Assembly (NCBI RefSeq): GCF_015832195.1
Contig: NC_052031.1
Coordinates: forward strand, 15,253,850 to 15,317,849
Direction: 5' to 3'
Source of the DNA: Motacilla alba alba
Taxonomy: Eukaryota; Chordata; Aves; Passeriformes; Motacillidae
DNA length: 64,000 bases
The notes under the pieces were generated by a model. The model saw nothing but the letters and a program-made list of their open reading frames with translations. It made no database searches and was not told the origin of the DNA. Position numbers and translations under genes: made by a program. Below, piece by piece: positions 44,901 through 58,300 of this stretch; the first letter of the stretch is position 1, and every line of letters begins with the position of its first letter.

Positions 44901-45531
44901 CCGTGTTGGGTTCTGCAGCCAGGGACGGCACAGTGAGCTGCAGGGGGATCCCAGGGCCATCAAACACTCTCGGGTTTCATTTTAAAACCAATTTCTCTGC
45001 ATTTATATGTGTTTACGTGCTTCAAAGCACTGAACAAAATGAAATTATTTGTGATGAATGCGATAATCACAGCAATGTGGTACTCACCAGTGATGCAGGG
45101 AGGTGATGTGCCGTTTCCAGCTTCAGCACCAGGAGGCACCAGGGCATCACGATTATCCCTCCCAGCCGTGGGCAGCGTTGTGGGGAGATGGTAGCAATCA
45201 GCACATCTGTAATTGTGAGTTTTTCCCTTTTGTTTTAGATTTTTGCCGAGCCAATCCATTGGAAGAATTGCCCCTCGGTGGGTTTGCTCAGGGCAGGGAT
45301 AGAGCTGCCCAGGCATGTCAGTACAGCCATGAGCTGGCTGAGAAGCACAGCACCTTTTAAGAGCCAAACTCTCCCTGGGGCTGGGCAGAGACAGCCTGGC
45401 AGCAGGGAAAGCACACACCTTTTCATCAGAGTTCAGGTCCTGCCTGCCCTCTTTCCCTGTGCCAGGCTGTGCAGGTCATTTGTTTCCTGGGCACTCTCAA
45501 ATTTCATCTCATCTGGTTCTTGAATGGGAGG

Positions 45532-45641
45532 GTTTTTTGTTTGGGTTTTTTTTTGTTGTTGTTGTTGTTTGTTTGTTTGGTTGGGGTTTTTTGGGGGGTT
45601 TGTTTTTTTTTTTTTTTTTTGTTTTTTGTTTTTTTTTTTCT
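45532..45641. repeat. G/T-only low-complexity tract
   Basis: About 110 bases almost entirely of T and G: GTT repeats, GTTT repeats, G runs of four to six, and T runs up to eighteen. Confidence 0.92.
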
Positions 45642-47480
45642 TGAGAACTAATACCAGATTTTGAATATGTGAGGGTTCTGATGAACACTGACTTTTGGGG
45701 TTTTTCTTTTCTAAAATAACTTGCTTTTTACTGCAGGCATAGCGCCAGCTACAGAAACTTGAGAATACAAAAAGTGAATGGACTCCTCATTCTGTGCAGG
45801 TTTGCAGCATACAGAGTAATTTCTTCAATACAAAAGAGCTTCCAACTCAGTCTGCAAGTTTAAGGTCCTAGAAGCAATGAAACACATGGACAGATACCCC
45901 TTAAACAGAGCCTACCTGGAGAAATTAAGTTTTCTTGGGTGGCTGCCCCACTCTGATAATTCAGTGGGACCATTCCCATTCAGTATCATCATCTTTTGAG
46001 GAGGCTCAGGAAAATACCATTCTTGTAATTACAGCATATCAGTCCCTGTGGTGAAGAGCAACAGAAGACCTACTTCCAGTAAGAAGATTCATCAAGAGAA
46101 GAGCGACCTGACTACTCTGTCCTGGGTTTCTCCAGAAGTGCTGTGAGGACTCATGACAGAAATTCCTCGGGTGCTTTGCATTCCTGCAGGGCTCCTGGGT
46201 TTGTGTCTCTGGGGTTGCATGGGCTGGATGTAGTCTGCAAGCAGTGTTGGTGGCAGTTCTGGCTGGCAGATGGGACATCTGGGTCGTATCAAAAAACTTA
46301 AGGTTGGACTCCTAGACAAATGGTGAATTCTTCCTTTTCTCTAAGAATGCCCCCAGGGAGGAAAGAGATACATGTGGCACTGACTTTGTGGGAGCCAGCT
46401 GTTTATCTCTCTGTGCATCCAGTTCTCTTTTTATTTCAATGAAATGTGATCAGAGCAGAGACAGGAAGTTCAGCCGTGTCCTTGGGAGCGGGGAGATCCC
46501 CATGTGCTGCTCTTCCCTGTGCCAGGTACAGGAGATTTCCTCTGTCTGCCTCCCAGCTTGCTGTGTTCTCCAGGGCTGCCGAACACCAGCGCCAGGAAAA
46601 TCCTGGGCTGTGCCACTTCTCAGTGCAACACAGGAGAGACTGAGTGAAAACCCGTGATGGAACATTTCTTCTCTCATTTGAAGGACTTCAGTGAAATTTG
46701 CATCTAAAAAAGGGTAGCACAAATCTCTTTGGAAATCTGTCTCAAAGGCTGCGTCCCCAGCCCTGCTGCAGCTCCAGCCTGGTGGCAAAGCAAACTCAGC
46801 TGGTCTGGTCTGGTCTCATTACACTGCATGAGGCTTTGTATGAAACTGTAAACATCAAGGAAGGATGGATGGTAAACATAAAATGGACTGGTATGCCAAA
46901 ATAGGATAACTAGCGGTGTAGCATCTGGTGGATTTCAGATTGGTGCTGGATTAAAGGTATTTTCTATTTTAATCTAGTCACTTAACTACTCTTCACACAT
47001 TTTTATCTCTCCTCTCTGAGAGTACTCGAAGGACTCTCTGGGCCATGTCACACCAACAGCTCCATGCCTGTTAGCAAATTTGCTAGATGTAGTAAAACCA
47101 TGTGACCAATCTATTACAAGTTTGAAAGCTTTCAGGTGTGGCTTTTAAACTGAAAATCACTTTATGTACTATTAGTAGTTACTCATATAGTAACACCTTT
47201 AGAAATTAATCAGAATAATTACACTGGGTTTACATATTAAAGGTGCTTTAGGGTATAAGATTGTTACACTGAGTTAGTTTTCCACCTGCCTTTTGGGGTG
47301 AAGGAGACAGCACAGGAAGGATCTCTGAACTGATCAGTAGCCAGGTGTTGAGCCTTATTTAACACACAACCATTTCATGGAGCAGAGACTGTCCTCATGT
47401 GGAGTGTCTCCTCTGCACTGCAATGCAACAGTGGTGCTTGAGCTCCAGAGCAAGCAGGGGAATTCCATACTGGGAGGAGA

Positions 47481-47520
47481 GCTGAGACTGATGACTTTGA
47501 GGGCTGAGACTGATGACTTT
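47481..47520. repeat. 22-base tandem duplication
   Basis: GCTGAGACTGATGACTTT occurs at 47481 and at 47503. Confidence 0.9.
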
Positions 47521-50500
47521 TAAGGTGGCTCCCTGCAAGCTGCCTTCTTTCTGAGGAGAGCATCACTGATGGATCAGGAGAAACATGTAAATGCTGTAAG
47601 CACAACAGATTGATCCTAGGAATTAGAGCAGGCAGCTCTGCTGCAGTGCTTCTTGCACAACTGTCCAAGGCTTTAATCACAATGCACTTCCTGTAGCTCA
47701 TGCTGCTGCTCTGAGCCCCTGCCATGAAAAGCCAGCCCAGAGGAGGCCAGGCTTGAAGCTCCCACGTTAAACCTCCTAAGAGGAATGTTGAACACATGGA
47801 GCTTGCAGAAAATCCCAAGGGATGCAGGGTGTATCTGTGTATCACTCTGCAAGAAACGGGAGTGCTTTGTTGCTGGTCTGCTCCAGTAAAGCAAAGCCTT
47901 GTCAGAAGCCCTTTGGGTTTACCTCTGTGTCCATGGCACTGGCTGTGGTGCGGATCTGCCCACAGGGAAGTGATGCAGATGGATGCTTGAGGACCTGCCC
48001 TGTCACTGTGCTTGGCATAACCCAGATAAGATCAGCCAGGAAAATGTTTTTCCTTGCACAGCCCGGTGGAGAAAGCTGTGTGTCAGGAGTGCTTTGGTGG
48101 CAGCTCACTCCCATTCATTTGGCCTTTTTGTGCCTGCAGTATGAGCCCTAACCCCTAAAGCCCCTAAGCCAACTGGACTTTTCCCTGATCCTTTCCATCC
48201 CTGAAACCTGTGCATCTGTAAGTGATGGAGTTAACCATTCTAGGCATTTCTGATTGTTTCATTCAGGAAATAAACATGTAATACAAGGTATTGATTTTTC
48301 TCAAAATCAATGGCTGATTTATGGTTTCCCCTGGAAACTTGTTCACTGTGCTGGCTCCCAACCACAGCTGCTGCTGCTTTGTTTGGGATTCAATGGGATG
48401 TTCCTAACCTGAAGGGAATGGATCATTCACAAGGACCCTCTGCTTCAGCTGCCCTGTTTATACAAACACAAGACTTCCCATGCTCACTGTTCCCTTGAGT
48501 GTATGAATATCTAACAAAAACACAAAATAACAGACTCAGCTCTATCTTCTCTGCTTGGAAAGCACAATACAGGCTGAACATGCAAACAAGATCATTCAAG
48601 TTGAACTTCCAAAGAGCTTCTATCAAATGACCAAAAGCAAGAGATTTTTTACACACTAACCCAAGGGGCTAGTGGGTTTGCAAACCGTTACATCTCTGGA
48701 GGGGAAAAGCCCCAGTCTGTAGGAATCTGTAGTACAGCAAACCACCCCGCTGGTGGCACAATTATTTTAATGAAAGAGAGTGGCAGCACCTGTAAAGCCA
48801 GAGCTGTGAGCTCATTTGTGTTTCCTGGGTGCATCTCATGTAAAATGATGGCTTTGAGGAGGTCAGGGGGGCCCCAGAAGTCAGGGCGTGCTGGGCAGGG
48901 CACGCCACGTTTTGACCAAGGGTGGCCCTGGGGACACATGGCAGCTGTCAGGGGACAGGGCACCTCTGTCCTCCAGCACAGTTCTCTCCCTAAGAGGGGC
49001 TCAGCTCTGCTCCACCTCTGCAGTGTCCCCTGACCCAGTGCAGAGGCTGGGCTCTCACAGCACCTCCATGGAGCATCAGGCCCAGAGAAATCAGTCTGGG
49101 CCTCCCTCCAAATAAAGACAATATGTTCAGACTGTGCAAAATCTTCGTTTGAAGGAGTGGATACTCTTCAGAAGTATCTTTGAGTAGAGGGATGGCAGCA
49201 GCAGATGTCTGACCAAGGCAGAAGGGGACACACCAGCACAGTTCAGAGCTCTGGGGGTTCCTGGGGGCACTTACAAATGCTTTGAAGTATTTAGAAGACG
49301 ATCATGAATTAACACAGTCTCTTTGCCACACACACTTCAGATTAATCTGATTTTCTTTAATGCAGTGCCTGGCATGGTGGATAAAGGAGCAGCAGCAGCA
49401 GATGGAACATGTCTTCAGTAAATGGTTTGATACTGCCTCACACTTTATTCCCATACACAAAACACTGTCACAGCAGCTGATGTTAATCAGTACGAGGTAG
49501 GTGCAAAACGTGCTTGGCAAGAAGTGTTACAAAAGCCCTCTTGGGCTTAGTTTTACTTAATATTTTCATTCTTGGTTTGAATGATTAAATAAAAGGTAGC
49601 TTGTAAATGTTGCAGATGCTGCCTCCAGGCATCCTCATGGACAGGACTAAAATCCAAAATGAGTATGTGAAACTGGAGGATGGATCCCAAAATCAATAGA
49701 CTAAAATGGAAAATGAGTCCAGTACAAATTGCTTCTTCTACAGAGGAGAAGTGAGTTGCACATGTGTGAACAGGAGCATAAAGGCAGGGCAGAACCTCTG
49801 CAGAGGAGGCTGTGAGGCCCAAATGCCTCCCAGACTGCTCCTGGAGCCGCAGGTGGTGTTGGTGTGGGCAGTGGTGCTGTCTCACCCGGGCTGCTGGGGA
49901 TTTCCTTTCAGTGATGCCCCCAGACCTTGGCAGGAGCATCCTCTCCAGCTGAGCAGGCTGTGTGCCTAAGCATGGCATAAGGATTCAGACAAACAAACTC
50001 ATCATCCACAGAAATGCTATTGCAGGCAATTCTACTGGAATTATTGTTTAGGACTTCTAGACAGAGGCTGCATGACTGCTTATGTTACTGCAGCCGTACC
50101 ATGCCGTGCTGCTGCCAGTGCTGCATCTCTTTTGGAATTTTTTGCTACAATTTGCTTAGGCCAAATATCACTGCAAAGATTAGGACAGGAAAAGTGAATG
50201 AAATAGAGATTCTTAAATTCCTTTTTTGGGGGTGTTGACAGGCCTATTGCTTGCATTTTGTGGACTGCTCTGGTCTCTCCTCTCCCTGCCACCACCAAAA
50301 AAAGCTACAGTTGACCTGGTAATGGGTTGAAGAAGGGCAAGAAGGAAGAGTAAAAGGTTCAGCAGTGTTTCTGCACATGGAACGGAGATCCAAGCTGCCC
50401 AGCTGGAAGGAGATTACTCAAGCACTCTAGGACAGAGCCTGTCTCTCTCTTTGACCTGGAGAAGGTGACTGAGAGGTGATTACCTCTGCCTCTCCTGCTG

Positions 50501-51645
50501 CAAGCAGCAAAGGTGTAGGGGACAGCAATGAAGCTGAAGGAAGAAATTTGTCTTGCTGAATCAGGCAGCCTGCTGTGTACTGGAAGTTTAAATGGATTCA
50601 AAACAACACGAGAGATGTATGAGGGAAATAGATGGGCTGCTGGAGACAAGCACAACCCCTCCCTCTGGGAAGCCCTGAGCTGCAGAGAGCTGGGGGCTGT
50701 AGACCCTGCAGGGGCCACCTTGCCACGTACCTTGTGTCTGATAATCCTCTTTTCCTAAACATATGCTGTAGGTTGCTGCTGGAGACAGGATCACAGGCTG
50801 GTCTCTCCCTTCACTTAACCTGCTTATGTGAAAGCCTGAGGCTTATTTCTGCTTCTCCACAGAATGGTGAACTAATACTTGAGAAAAAACCTCAGTTTTC
50901 CACCAAATAATGCACTTGTACCATAAAATGAATAACAGTTTCCCTTTGGGATAATTACTTGAGTTTGTTTAGTGGCAAGTTTTGGCAGAGCTGTTTCCAA
51001 ACTGAAGATCCTGAAGATTTGATTTTGCTCCTAAGTCAGAAGCCAGGCTCTCTCCACCTGGCTTCACACTGGCCAGTTGACACTGAGCAATGCTTTTATT
51101 TGCAGAAAGCTGACAAGACATGTGCAGGTCACTGCTGTGCCTTCTGAGATGCATGAGTGAGGATTTGCACAGCAGCCTGGAAAGGACTGAGTGAGCAGGA
51201 CCATGGCTTGGGAGAGCCAAGGATGGAGCCCAGACTGTCTGAGAAGGCTCTTGTCACTCACTGCAGGCTGTGGGCTGGGCTGGCTGCCACTCCCCTCGAG
51301 CTGCTCTCCCACGTCCTTTTCTAAATCTGATGCTTTCCTGGTGATCTGCTTTGCTCTGGGCTAGCAGAGGGCATTCCTCTTCCATGGAGCATTTCCCAGG
51401 TGTGAAAGGCTCCGCAGGGTTGGGCTGCACCGTGATGCACACTGTGCCAGCCTGTGCCAGCACGGGCCCTGGGCTGCAAGGGGGGTGCACAGGCTGCTTG
51501 GTGCTGAACAGCCTCTGCTGAGATGGGCGCCTGGATGCTCCTGCTCCTGCTAATCCCCAGGAAATGCCATTTGGACCCTCATTATCTGTGCTGCACTTAA
51601 AAATAAACCACCAGAGGAAGAATACAAGTTCAAAAAATGTCTTAA

Positions 51646-51651
51646 TTTATT
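51646..51651 (-). terminator. CELSR1: candidate CELSR1 polyadenylation signal
   Basis: AATAAA on minus (TTTATT on plus), with a GT-rich element 15-35 bases further along the minus strand. Confidence 0.5.
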
Positions 51652-53223
51652 GTAAATTCTCCTTTCATCTGTGCCGCAATTCCAGTGTTCTGCACAATAA
51701 TAAATATACATTTGTTAAAAAAAAACCAAAACAAACTTCCAGTGTCTAATCTGCCATAAAGCTTTTTAAAAGTCATAAAAATAGGTTTTAATTTTTTTTG
51801 TCATTAATACAACTGACCCTCATTTACTGCAACAATTCTGATCAAAATAAAAACTACCTACATCTACTGGGACAAAATATACATACACAGATGTAAGAAC
51901 AACTAGCATGGTTATACACAATGCCTGAGCACATAGCCAAGTGCCAGACCCTTAAAACATTCAAATTTTTTTTTCTGTCACAAAATGTCACACAGGATGT
52001 TGCATAATTTTTAAAGGAACAGCATCTTTCCTCCCTCTCCCCTTCCAAAGGCCTCCTTGATACTTTGAAAATGCATAGGAATATAATGAAACCCAGATTA
52101 CAGCATACAGTTTCTCATCTTTTCCTCAACTCCTGCATTTTATTTAGCCCCATTTTCTGTTTCTTCTCTTTCACACACATTTGCACAAACAATAGCCAGT
52201 ATTTTCCCAAAAAGGCTGCCATGGTGAGCAAGGAGCTCCTGAAAGCCTTGCTGGCAGAGAGCAGGCACAGGCACACCATCGTCATCCTCGGAATCACATA
52301 TTCCCACCGTGGGAGCCACCAGCTGAGCTCTGCCTCACACTGCTGGATGCAAACTCACATCTTACTTTTCCTCTTTCTGTAAACATTGCAGGAAGGTGAA
52401 GACAGCAGACAGGTCATACTTAACTTTCCTATACCTGTGAAACCAGCACATTTTGTGGGAAACATGAAACCTTAAACCTGCCATGAGCTTTCTGAAATAT
52501 CAAGAAGGCCAAGCCTTTGTCAAAGAATTGGGCAGAGAAATCTGGACACCTTTTAAGTCTTGTATTTCTGCTTTGATTAGCGATGTGCTGAATCCAGTGA
52601 GCAAGAAAGAGGAAAAAAATATTGCACCTGAGGCAGAACTTGACCCATGGGAGGAGGGCCCTCTCCTTGGGACACACAGAATGCTGGTTTGTTGCAGAAC
52701 CATACAATCACATCAATTATTTTCTTGTTCTTACTAAGGAAAACACTGATTTGACTTCTTCCAGACAAGGACTGTGTTGAAAAAAAAAATACATGTAGTC
52801 CTGAAGTTCAGTTCCTGAACACTACAATGCACTTGTGAGAAGAGATCAAAATACTAAAAAATGAAAAAAAGAAATTTTTGTGGGTTTTAGAAGAGGTTAT
52901 GAGAAAAACATACTGTGCCCTCAAAGTGTTCCAAAATCTGTTAACAAAACTTATAAATTATAGTCATGGACTTTGATGTAATCTTTACTGTATTACTTTG
53001 AAAACTGCATTGTGTCTGAATGTGGCTTCCATGCAAACCTCAGTTACTTATCAAACGCCAAATTCAAGTAAAACTGTGCAATGTTCATATAAAAAATATC
53101 AAAACATCTTTTTAAATTGATTTCCTATTATCAAATTAAGAAGATCAGTATAAATGTAAAATATACAAAGGAACTTTTTCTTTAGCAACACCATACAAAA
53201 TATATAAAAGTATCTACACTTTT

Positions 53224-53237
53224 TATATATATATATA
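53224..53237. repeat. (TA)n microsatellite
   Basis: Seven TA dinucleotides within a longer AT-rich stretch. Confidence 0.85.
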
Positions 53238-55104
53238 AAGGATTTATTTTCTTAAGACGACGTGTCCGTAGAGGGGTGGACAGAGATGCTGGCATAGAAA
53301 CCAAAGGACACTTGTTGCAATATTGCTCCCTAGAGCTCAGCAACCTCAAGGGTTCATGCTGTAGCCATCAAAACTCCACAAGAGACACCTCCTAGTGCTT
53401 GTCTTCAGGCTTATTGTAGGTCCACTAGGAAGCAATGTTCTTCCTTGGTTCTCCCCTGTAACAAGCAAGCCCTGCAGCACTGCCTGCACCGTGCACAGGT
53501 ATCTGTCCATCACAGTGCACCCCTGTTTCTGTTGCCGTGTTTGCAGCGCGGGTTCCTGTGGGAGGAGTGTACCACACAGAGCCCTTATTGCCAGAGGGCA
53601 CTATGTCAGTGCTGGGAGCAGTCAGGATTCTGCCAGAAGGTGAAACCATGTGGGAATGGATGCCCACTTCATCCTCCTCACTGTGGGGCCGCTCTGATGA
53701 AGTCCGAGGCGGGCAGCACGGCGAGGAGGCGGAACCGTGCAGAGGCGATCACAATTTCCTGATGGTTCAAATTGAAGTTTCATTACTGCCTCTGTTAGTG
53801 AGAAGAAGTGATGGTGCAGGCTTAGGGTTAAACAGGCACAGGCAAACCACTCCACCCAAACCCACCTAATCGTTTTTAGTAAGGGCTCATGCTCTGTGAA
53901 GTTACCACGCCTTGCCAATCCAATGCTTGCAAGGGAGATGCTGTCCTGGAGGGGAAGACCAGCTGGGAGAAACAATTCCAGGTAGTACACAACAGAAATG
54001 CTTTAGAAGGAGCTCTACAGAGGGCTTGTATTTGTCTAATGCTTTGCTGAGGATACAAGGTTCACACACAGATCTTACAAGCTGCTAGAAACCTGGTGTA
54101 TCAGATGGATTCATGCAATCTGCTGCCAACAGCAGAGCTTTCCATTAGGCCAAAGCTCGGGAGATAACACAGTTGCTTAGTACAAGCTGGTGAGTTATTC
54201 TCCAGTCATGACTGTGTTACCTGCTAGCAGCTTATTCAGTTATGGCTTATTCAAAATGTCCATGTTTCCTGGCTAACTAGGATCTATTTCATCAGCCAAC
54301 TCCCAGCAGCCAAAAGATGTACTTTTAGAGTGAGGTGGGAATGGTCTGTGCACCAGACAACAGGGGTATTTAAAGCCTGGTGGGACAGTGCCAGAGTTAA
54401 AGCTGGGTGAGAAATTTTTTCTTGGTTTGGTGGAAGATTAAGACTATTATTCATGTTAATAAAAAATGAGACTATATGCATAAAATGCCTGCAGAGGCTT
54501 TACATATGGCTGTTGTCATAATTTGAAATGCAAGAATTATGATGAGTAATGAGGTTCCTAGGAATTCCCTTTGGCTGAGAGCTTGCTCAGCCTTTTGTTT
54601 ATATTTGATTTAGTTTACAGTGGTAAATTCACACACTGATTGCCATGCAGCAAGTGGGAATTACATGCCTGGTAATTTAGGATCAGTAGCTTGGTTTTCT
54701 CTCCAGCCTTGGGGTCTCCTGCCTCAGCCATTGTTTTCCTCTGCCCAGATGGATGCTCACACCCTGCCCCCCACAGCCTGGTGCCTTTCCCCACACAATC
54801 CCAGCAGGGTGGCAGGGCAGAATAAGGCTGCTCCTGTCCAAGTGTGCCAGTACCACATCAGCCTGCCAGTTCAGAGCATGCCAGGGTGACCCAGTAGCAG
54901 GCGTCTGTCACAGCACCTTGCCCATCACACCTGTTTTGGGCCTTCTCATGACTGAAACCCATGGTATGGGCAAACCATCAAGACAGTCACTGGTGAAGGA
55001 CTCTGGCCAGTCACCAGAAGAAAGTTTTGTTCATGTGTGAGTCTGGGGTTGGAAGGTGAAGGGTGAGACCATAGGAGGTCAGCCAGGGCATCCCGATGTG
55101 GCAC

Positions 55105-55373
55105 TTACTCTGAGTCAGAGGTGTCAGCATGTCCTGTTCCCACGTGGAGGCTCATGGCCATGCCATTGAGCTGGTCTCGAGACTGCTCCCTCCGAACATT
55201 TTTCACTGTTACCCCTGAGTCCGAAGGAGAGCGGACCCCCTCATTTGTCCCTAGGGAAGTAGTCCTGGATGAGACTGTGCTCTGATTGTAATCGGACAGC
55301 TTTTCCCGCAAACGATTCTTCATGTTCTTATCCACCAGTGGGGGAGGGTAGGTAACTTTATTTTTTAAGATGC
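55105..55373 (-). CDS. CELSR1: CELSR1 last sure coding exon
   Basis: Encodes ILKNKVTYPPPLVDKNMKNR to GHADTSDSE, then TAA at 55107-55105 if read through. The same bases form the strong donor CAGA|GTAAGT after 55109, so the true end may be two bases short of Glu and continue in a further exon. Acceptor TTTTCCTTCACAG. Confidence 0.88.
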
Positions 55374-58300
55374 CTGTGAAGGAAAAGAGGGAATAATAAA
55401 ATTTTTTAAGTGTATCAGTAATTTAAAGTACATGTGAGATGTTACAGTCTCTATTTCTTACTAAGACTTCTAGTTTGGCATTTCATTCATAACCAACAGA
55501 TTAGACTACAACAACTACCTACTAGCTTCCCATGGTGTATCTGGCTACACAGGTTGGAGCCATTTGGAAAGTATTTTTCCCTGACAGAGCTACCTTTTAA
55601 ACTAATTAATACTTGTTAACCCCCCAGTCTCCCAATCCAACTGTGAGGCTGGGTTGGCCGTGCTACCTTTCCTCTGTTCCGGCTGCTGGTTATTCTGGTG
55701 GGCCAGAGGTCTGTTCTCCTTCTGCTGCCCTTCGTTCTCCTTGTCCTGGGGTGCTTCATTGCTGTGGTTCACCTGGTTCTCCCTGTGAAGCTCTACGTTG
55801 ACCTTGGTCTCTACTTTGAGTTTTTGTTTCCTACCCGGGTCCTCGCCGTCACTGGTTGTTACGCACTCTGTGGGCCAATAGGGTTTCACATGATTGAGAA
55901 GGGTATCAACTGCAATGCAAAAAAACACTAGCTCAAAAAACACTTTTGATATATTCTCTCAACCACTGCCTGGCCTCTGTGGCTGGAGAGGGAGTGTGTA
56001 TCAAACCAGAGCAATCAGTTGGTCCTTGCTGGACTGCACTGCCCTCGGGCTGCATTAAATCCCCAAAAATCACCTGGTAGGATGGCAGGGTGTCCAAACC
56101 CTTCCGAGAGTGAGGTTGCTAGCTCGATTATGGAGAAGTGTGAGGCAAACTTGCCCTCTCAGCTCTCCAGGGTCAGAGATCCCTCCTTGGGGAGGTTAGT
56201 TTCTGAATGCTGAGGGCACCCCAGGCACCCTGTGCTGTATCTATGAAGAGCCACAGCACACAGCCTGGATGTTTGTCATTCAAAGTTGCCTTTCATTAGG
56301 AAAGGATCAACTAGGTTTAGAAGTGCCTGCACCCTGACACACAGAAATTATATTAATGGTCAATGACTGCCAACTCTTTAGGGCCAGGACCTCCCCAACA
56401 TCAATGCCTTTATTGCATGAGGAGAGGCAGGCATTTCTTCCCCCTGCCCTCAAAACAAGTGGCCTCTTTCTCCTCTTTTTCATAGGAGATTTTGCTGGCT
56501 TGGTAGTGCCATGTCCAAGAGCTGTGGGGACCTGCCTCCAAAGCTGCCTGCCTTAAGGCATTCAGCACTCTGTGCAATTCCATGTGATTCTGTACTCAGT
56601 CACCCCTGTGAACAAGCCTTTGGAAGAAGAAAGGTCTCTAAGCTGGAAACAACAAGGATCTCTACAGAAGCAAGGCACAGAGGTAGAGATGCTGCCTCAG
56701 TCACATGGGAGCATGGCAAATTTATCCCAGCTAATTTAAAGCGATTTTAGAGCACCACTGCCCTCCCTTCGCACTGGGGGTACCTTTGGGTGTGCTGTGG
56801 AGTGGGCCATGTTCGTTGTTTTTGGAAGTAGATGTGTTCCACTTGTTCTCTGTCTCCAGTCCATCCTCCTCGCTGTCCGATGAATGGGAAGAGGCGTAAG
56901 AACTGCTGTGCTCATCGAGGGACAGCTCGCTGTCAGAGTCTGAATCATGCTCTGCAAATGTGGATGGGGAAACACAGAGGTGAAATGTAAATAGGAGCTG
57001 AACAAATCCACCTGACAAAGGCACAAGGATAAAGGAAAGGCAGGCATTGGTCCAGGCCATGACAGGAATGAGCTCTTACATCTGTAAGTGTATATAGGAT
57101 AAATTCAGAAGGACTGCAGCACAACCACTGGGAAGCACAACCACTCAGCTCAGCTAGTGGGCAGGACCTTTTACATGTACAGGATGTGCAGAAGAGAGTG
57201 GGAACATATTTTTCCCTATTTAACACGCAGAACAGTAACTCTATCGGATCTCAATACACACAAGCAAAACAAGATATCTAGAAATACCAAGAATCTGAAA
57301 TGAACTTAACTTAAAAACTGCTACAAGAAAACAAAACTGAATGTCACGACCAAAATGAAAGGAAATCAGACAAAAGGTGCTTCTCATTATTGTACAAACC
57401 ACAGAACAGTAAAGGAAAATATTGCCTCAAGGTCTCAAACATTAAAATTTCTCAGACTAAAAATCAAGAAAGAAAATCCCTTTCTTTCTCACAATCAATT
57501 TGTGAGAAAGAAAGGGGATTCCATAAACTGTCAATAGTTGTGACAGCATTAGATAAAAATTAAACCATCACAAGCAGCAGATATACGATACTTTCATTCC
57601 AGGATTTCCTTGTAAGGCAGCCACTGCACAGCTTGTTTTGCCAATAGCATAATGATGCCATCTAATTATTCCAACTATTCTTCCTGTTACAGAAGACTTC
57701 AAAGAAAGTGAGGAGAAGAAGGTGCACAAATGGGTCAAAGCATTTAGAAGTTATTCTTACCATTGGATTTGGATGGATTCCTATGAAAAATGGAGGAATC
57801 TGCTTCAGTCTGACCAGCCCTTGCTTGACTTGAGGATCCACTGAGTTTATGAGCAGTCTCATCCCTTTGAGAAGAAAAACAGAGGACAACCTTCTTGGTC
57901 ACTTTACTTTGTTGTTTTTAACAACAAGGCAGACATGCAGACAGCTGCCGCTGCACAGTCGCTTTATGTTGAGACAGAGGTTATCCTGATGTAGCTATCT
58001 GCCTTGTGCCACATGAATCACACTCTGAAAAAGCCCAAAGCTAATGAGCTAAACTGCTCCTTGAGACACAGCTGAATTATAACAGTCCATATAGGTGACA
58101 TCACTCTTAGGTTAACCACTGTGCTGCTGGAACCCTGCCCCAAAGACACATGCAACAGAAAATGCACCAAAGACAATGACAGTCACATGAAACAGAACTG
58201 TTAGGACATCAACCAAGCAGCATTTGAACCAGAGCTCTGGTTCCCACAAGAGCAATAAAAAAGGGAAAGGCAAGCACCTGAAAGCCATGCACCTGCCACC

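Larger units (their letters stand above)
42020..51620. other. intergenic DNA between the 3' ends of TRMU and CELSR1, no gene seen
   Basis: Convergent gene ends bound this 9.6 kb stretch. Open frames are up to about 150 codons on both strands (for example 47375-47845 minus), but none reads like a known protein or joins neighbouring frames by good splice sites. Only simple repeats are evident. Confidence 0.5.
51620..55104 (-). other. CELSR1: probable CELSR1 3' untranslated region and last-exon area
   Basis: Lies directly downstream of the last sure CELSR1 coding exon. It is AT-rich between 51.6 and 53.3 kb, with a (TA)n run at 53224-53237. On the minus strand a canonical AATAAA occurs at 51651-51646, followed by a GT/T-rich stretch, so the transcript plausibly ends near 51625. 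The part 53.4-53.8 kb is more GC-rich with open frames on both strands. UTR assignment is inferred. Confidence 0.5.

Noticed and set aside
44960..45418. 152-codon minus frame
   Set aside because: Overlaps several other frames on both strands, and no domain or family resemblance was seen.
47375..47845. 156-codon minus frame in the TRMU-CELSR1 gap
   Set aside because: No recognisable motif and no splice partners; contains ordinary non-coding composition and starts near a tandem duplication.
48291..48310. Short palindrome TTGATTTT..AAAATCAA
   Set aside because: An 8 bp stem in AT-rich DNA is expected by chance in 64 kb.
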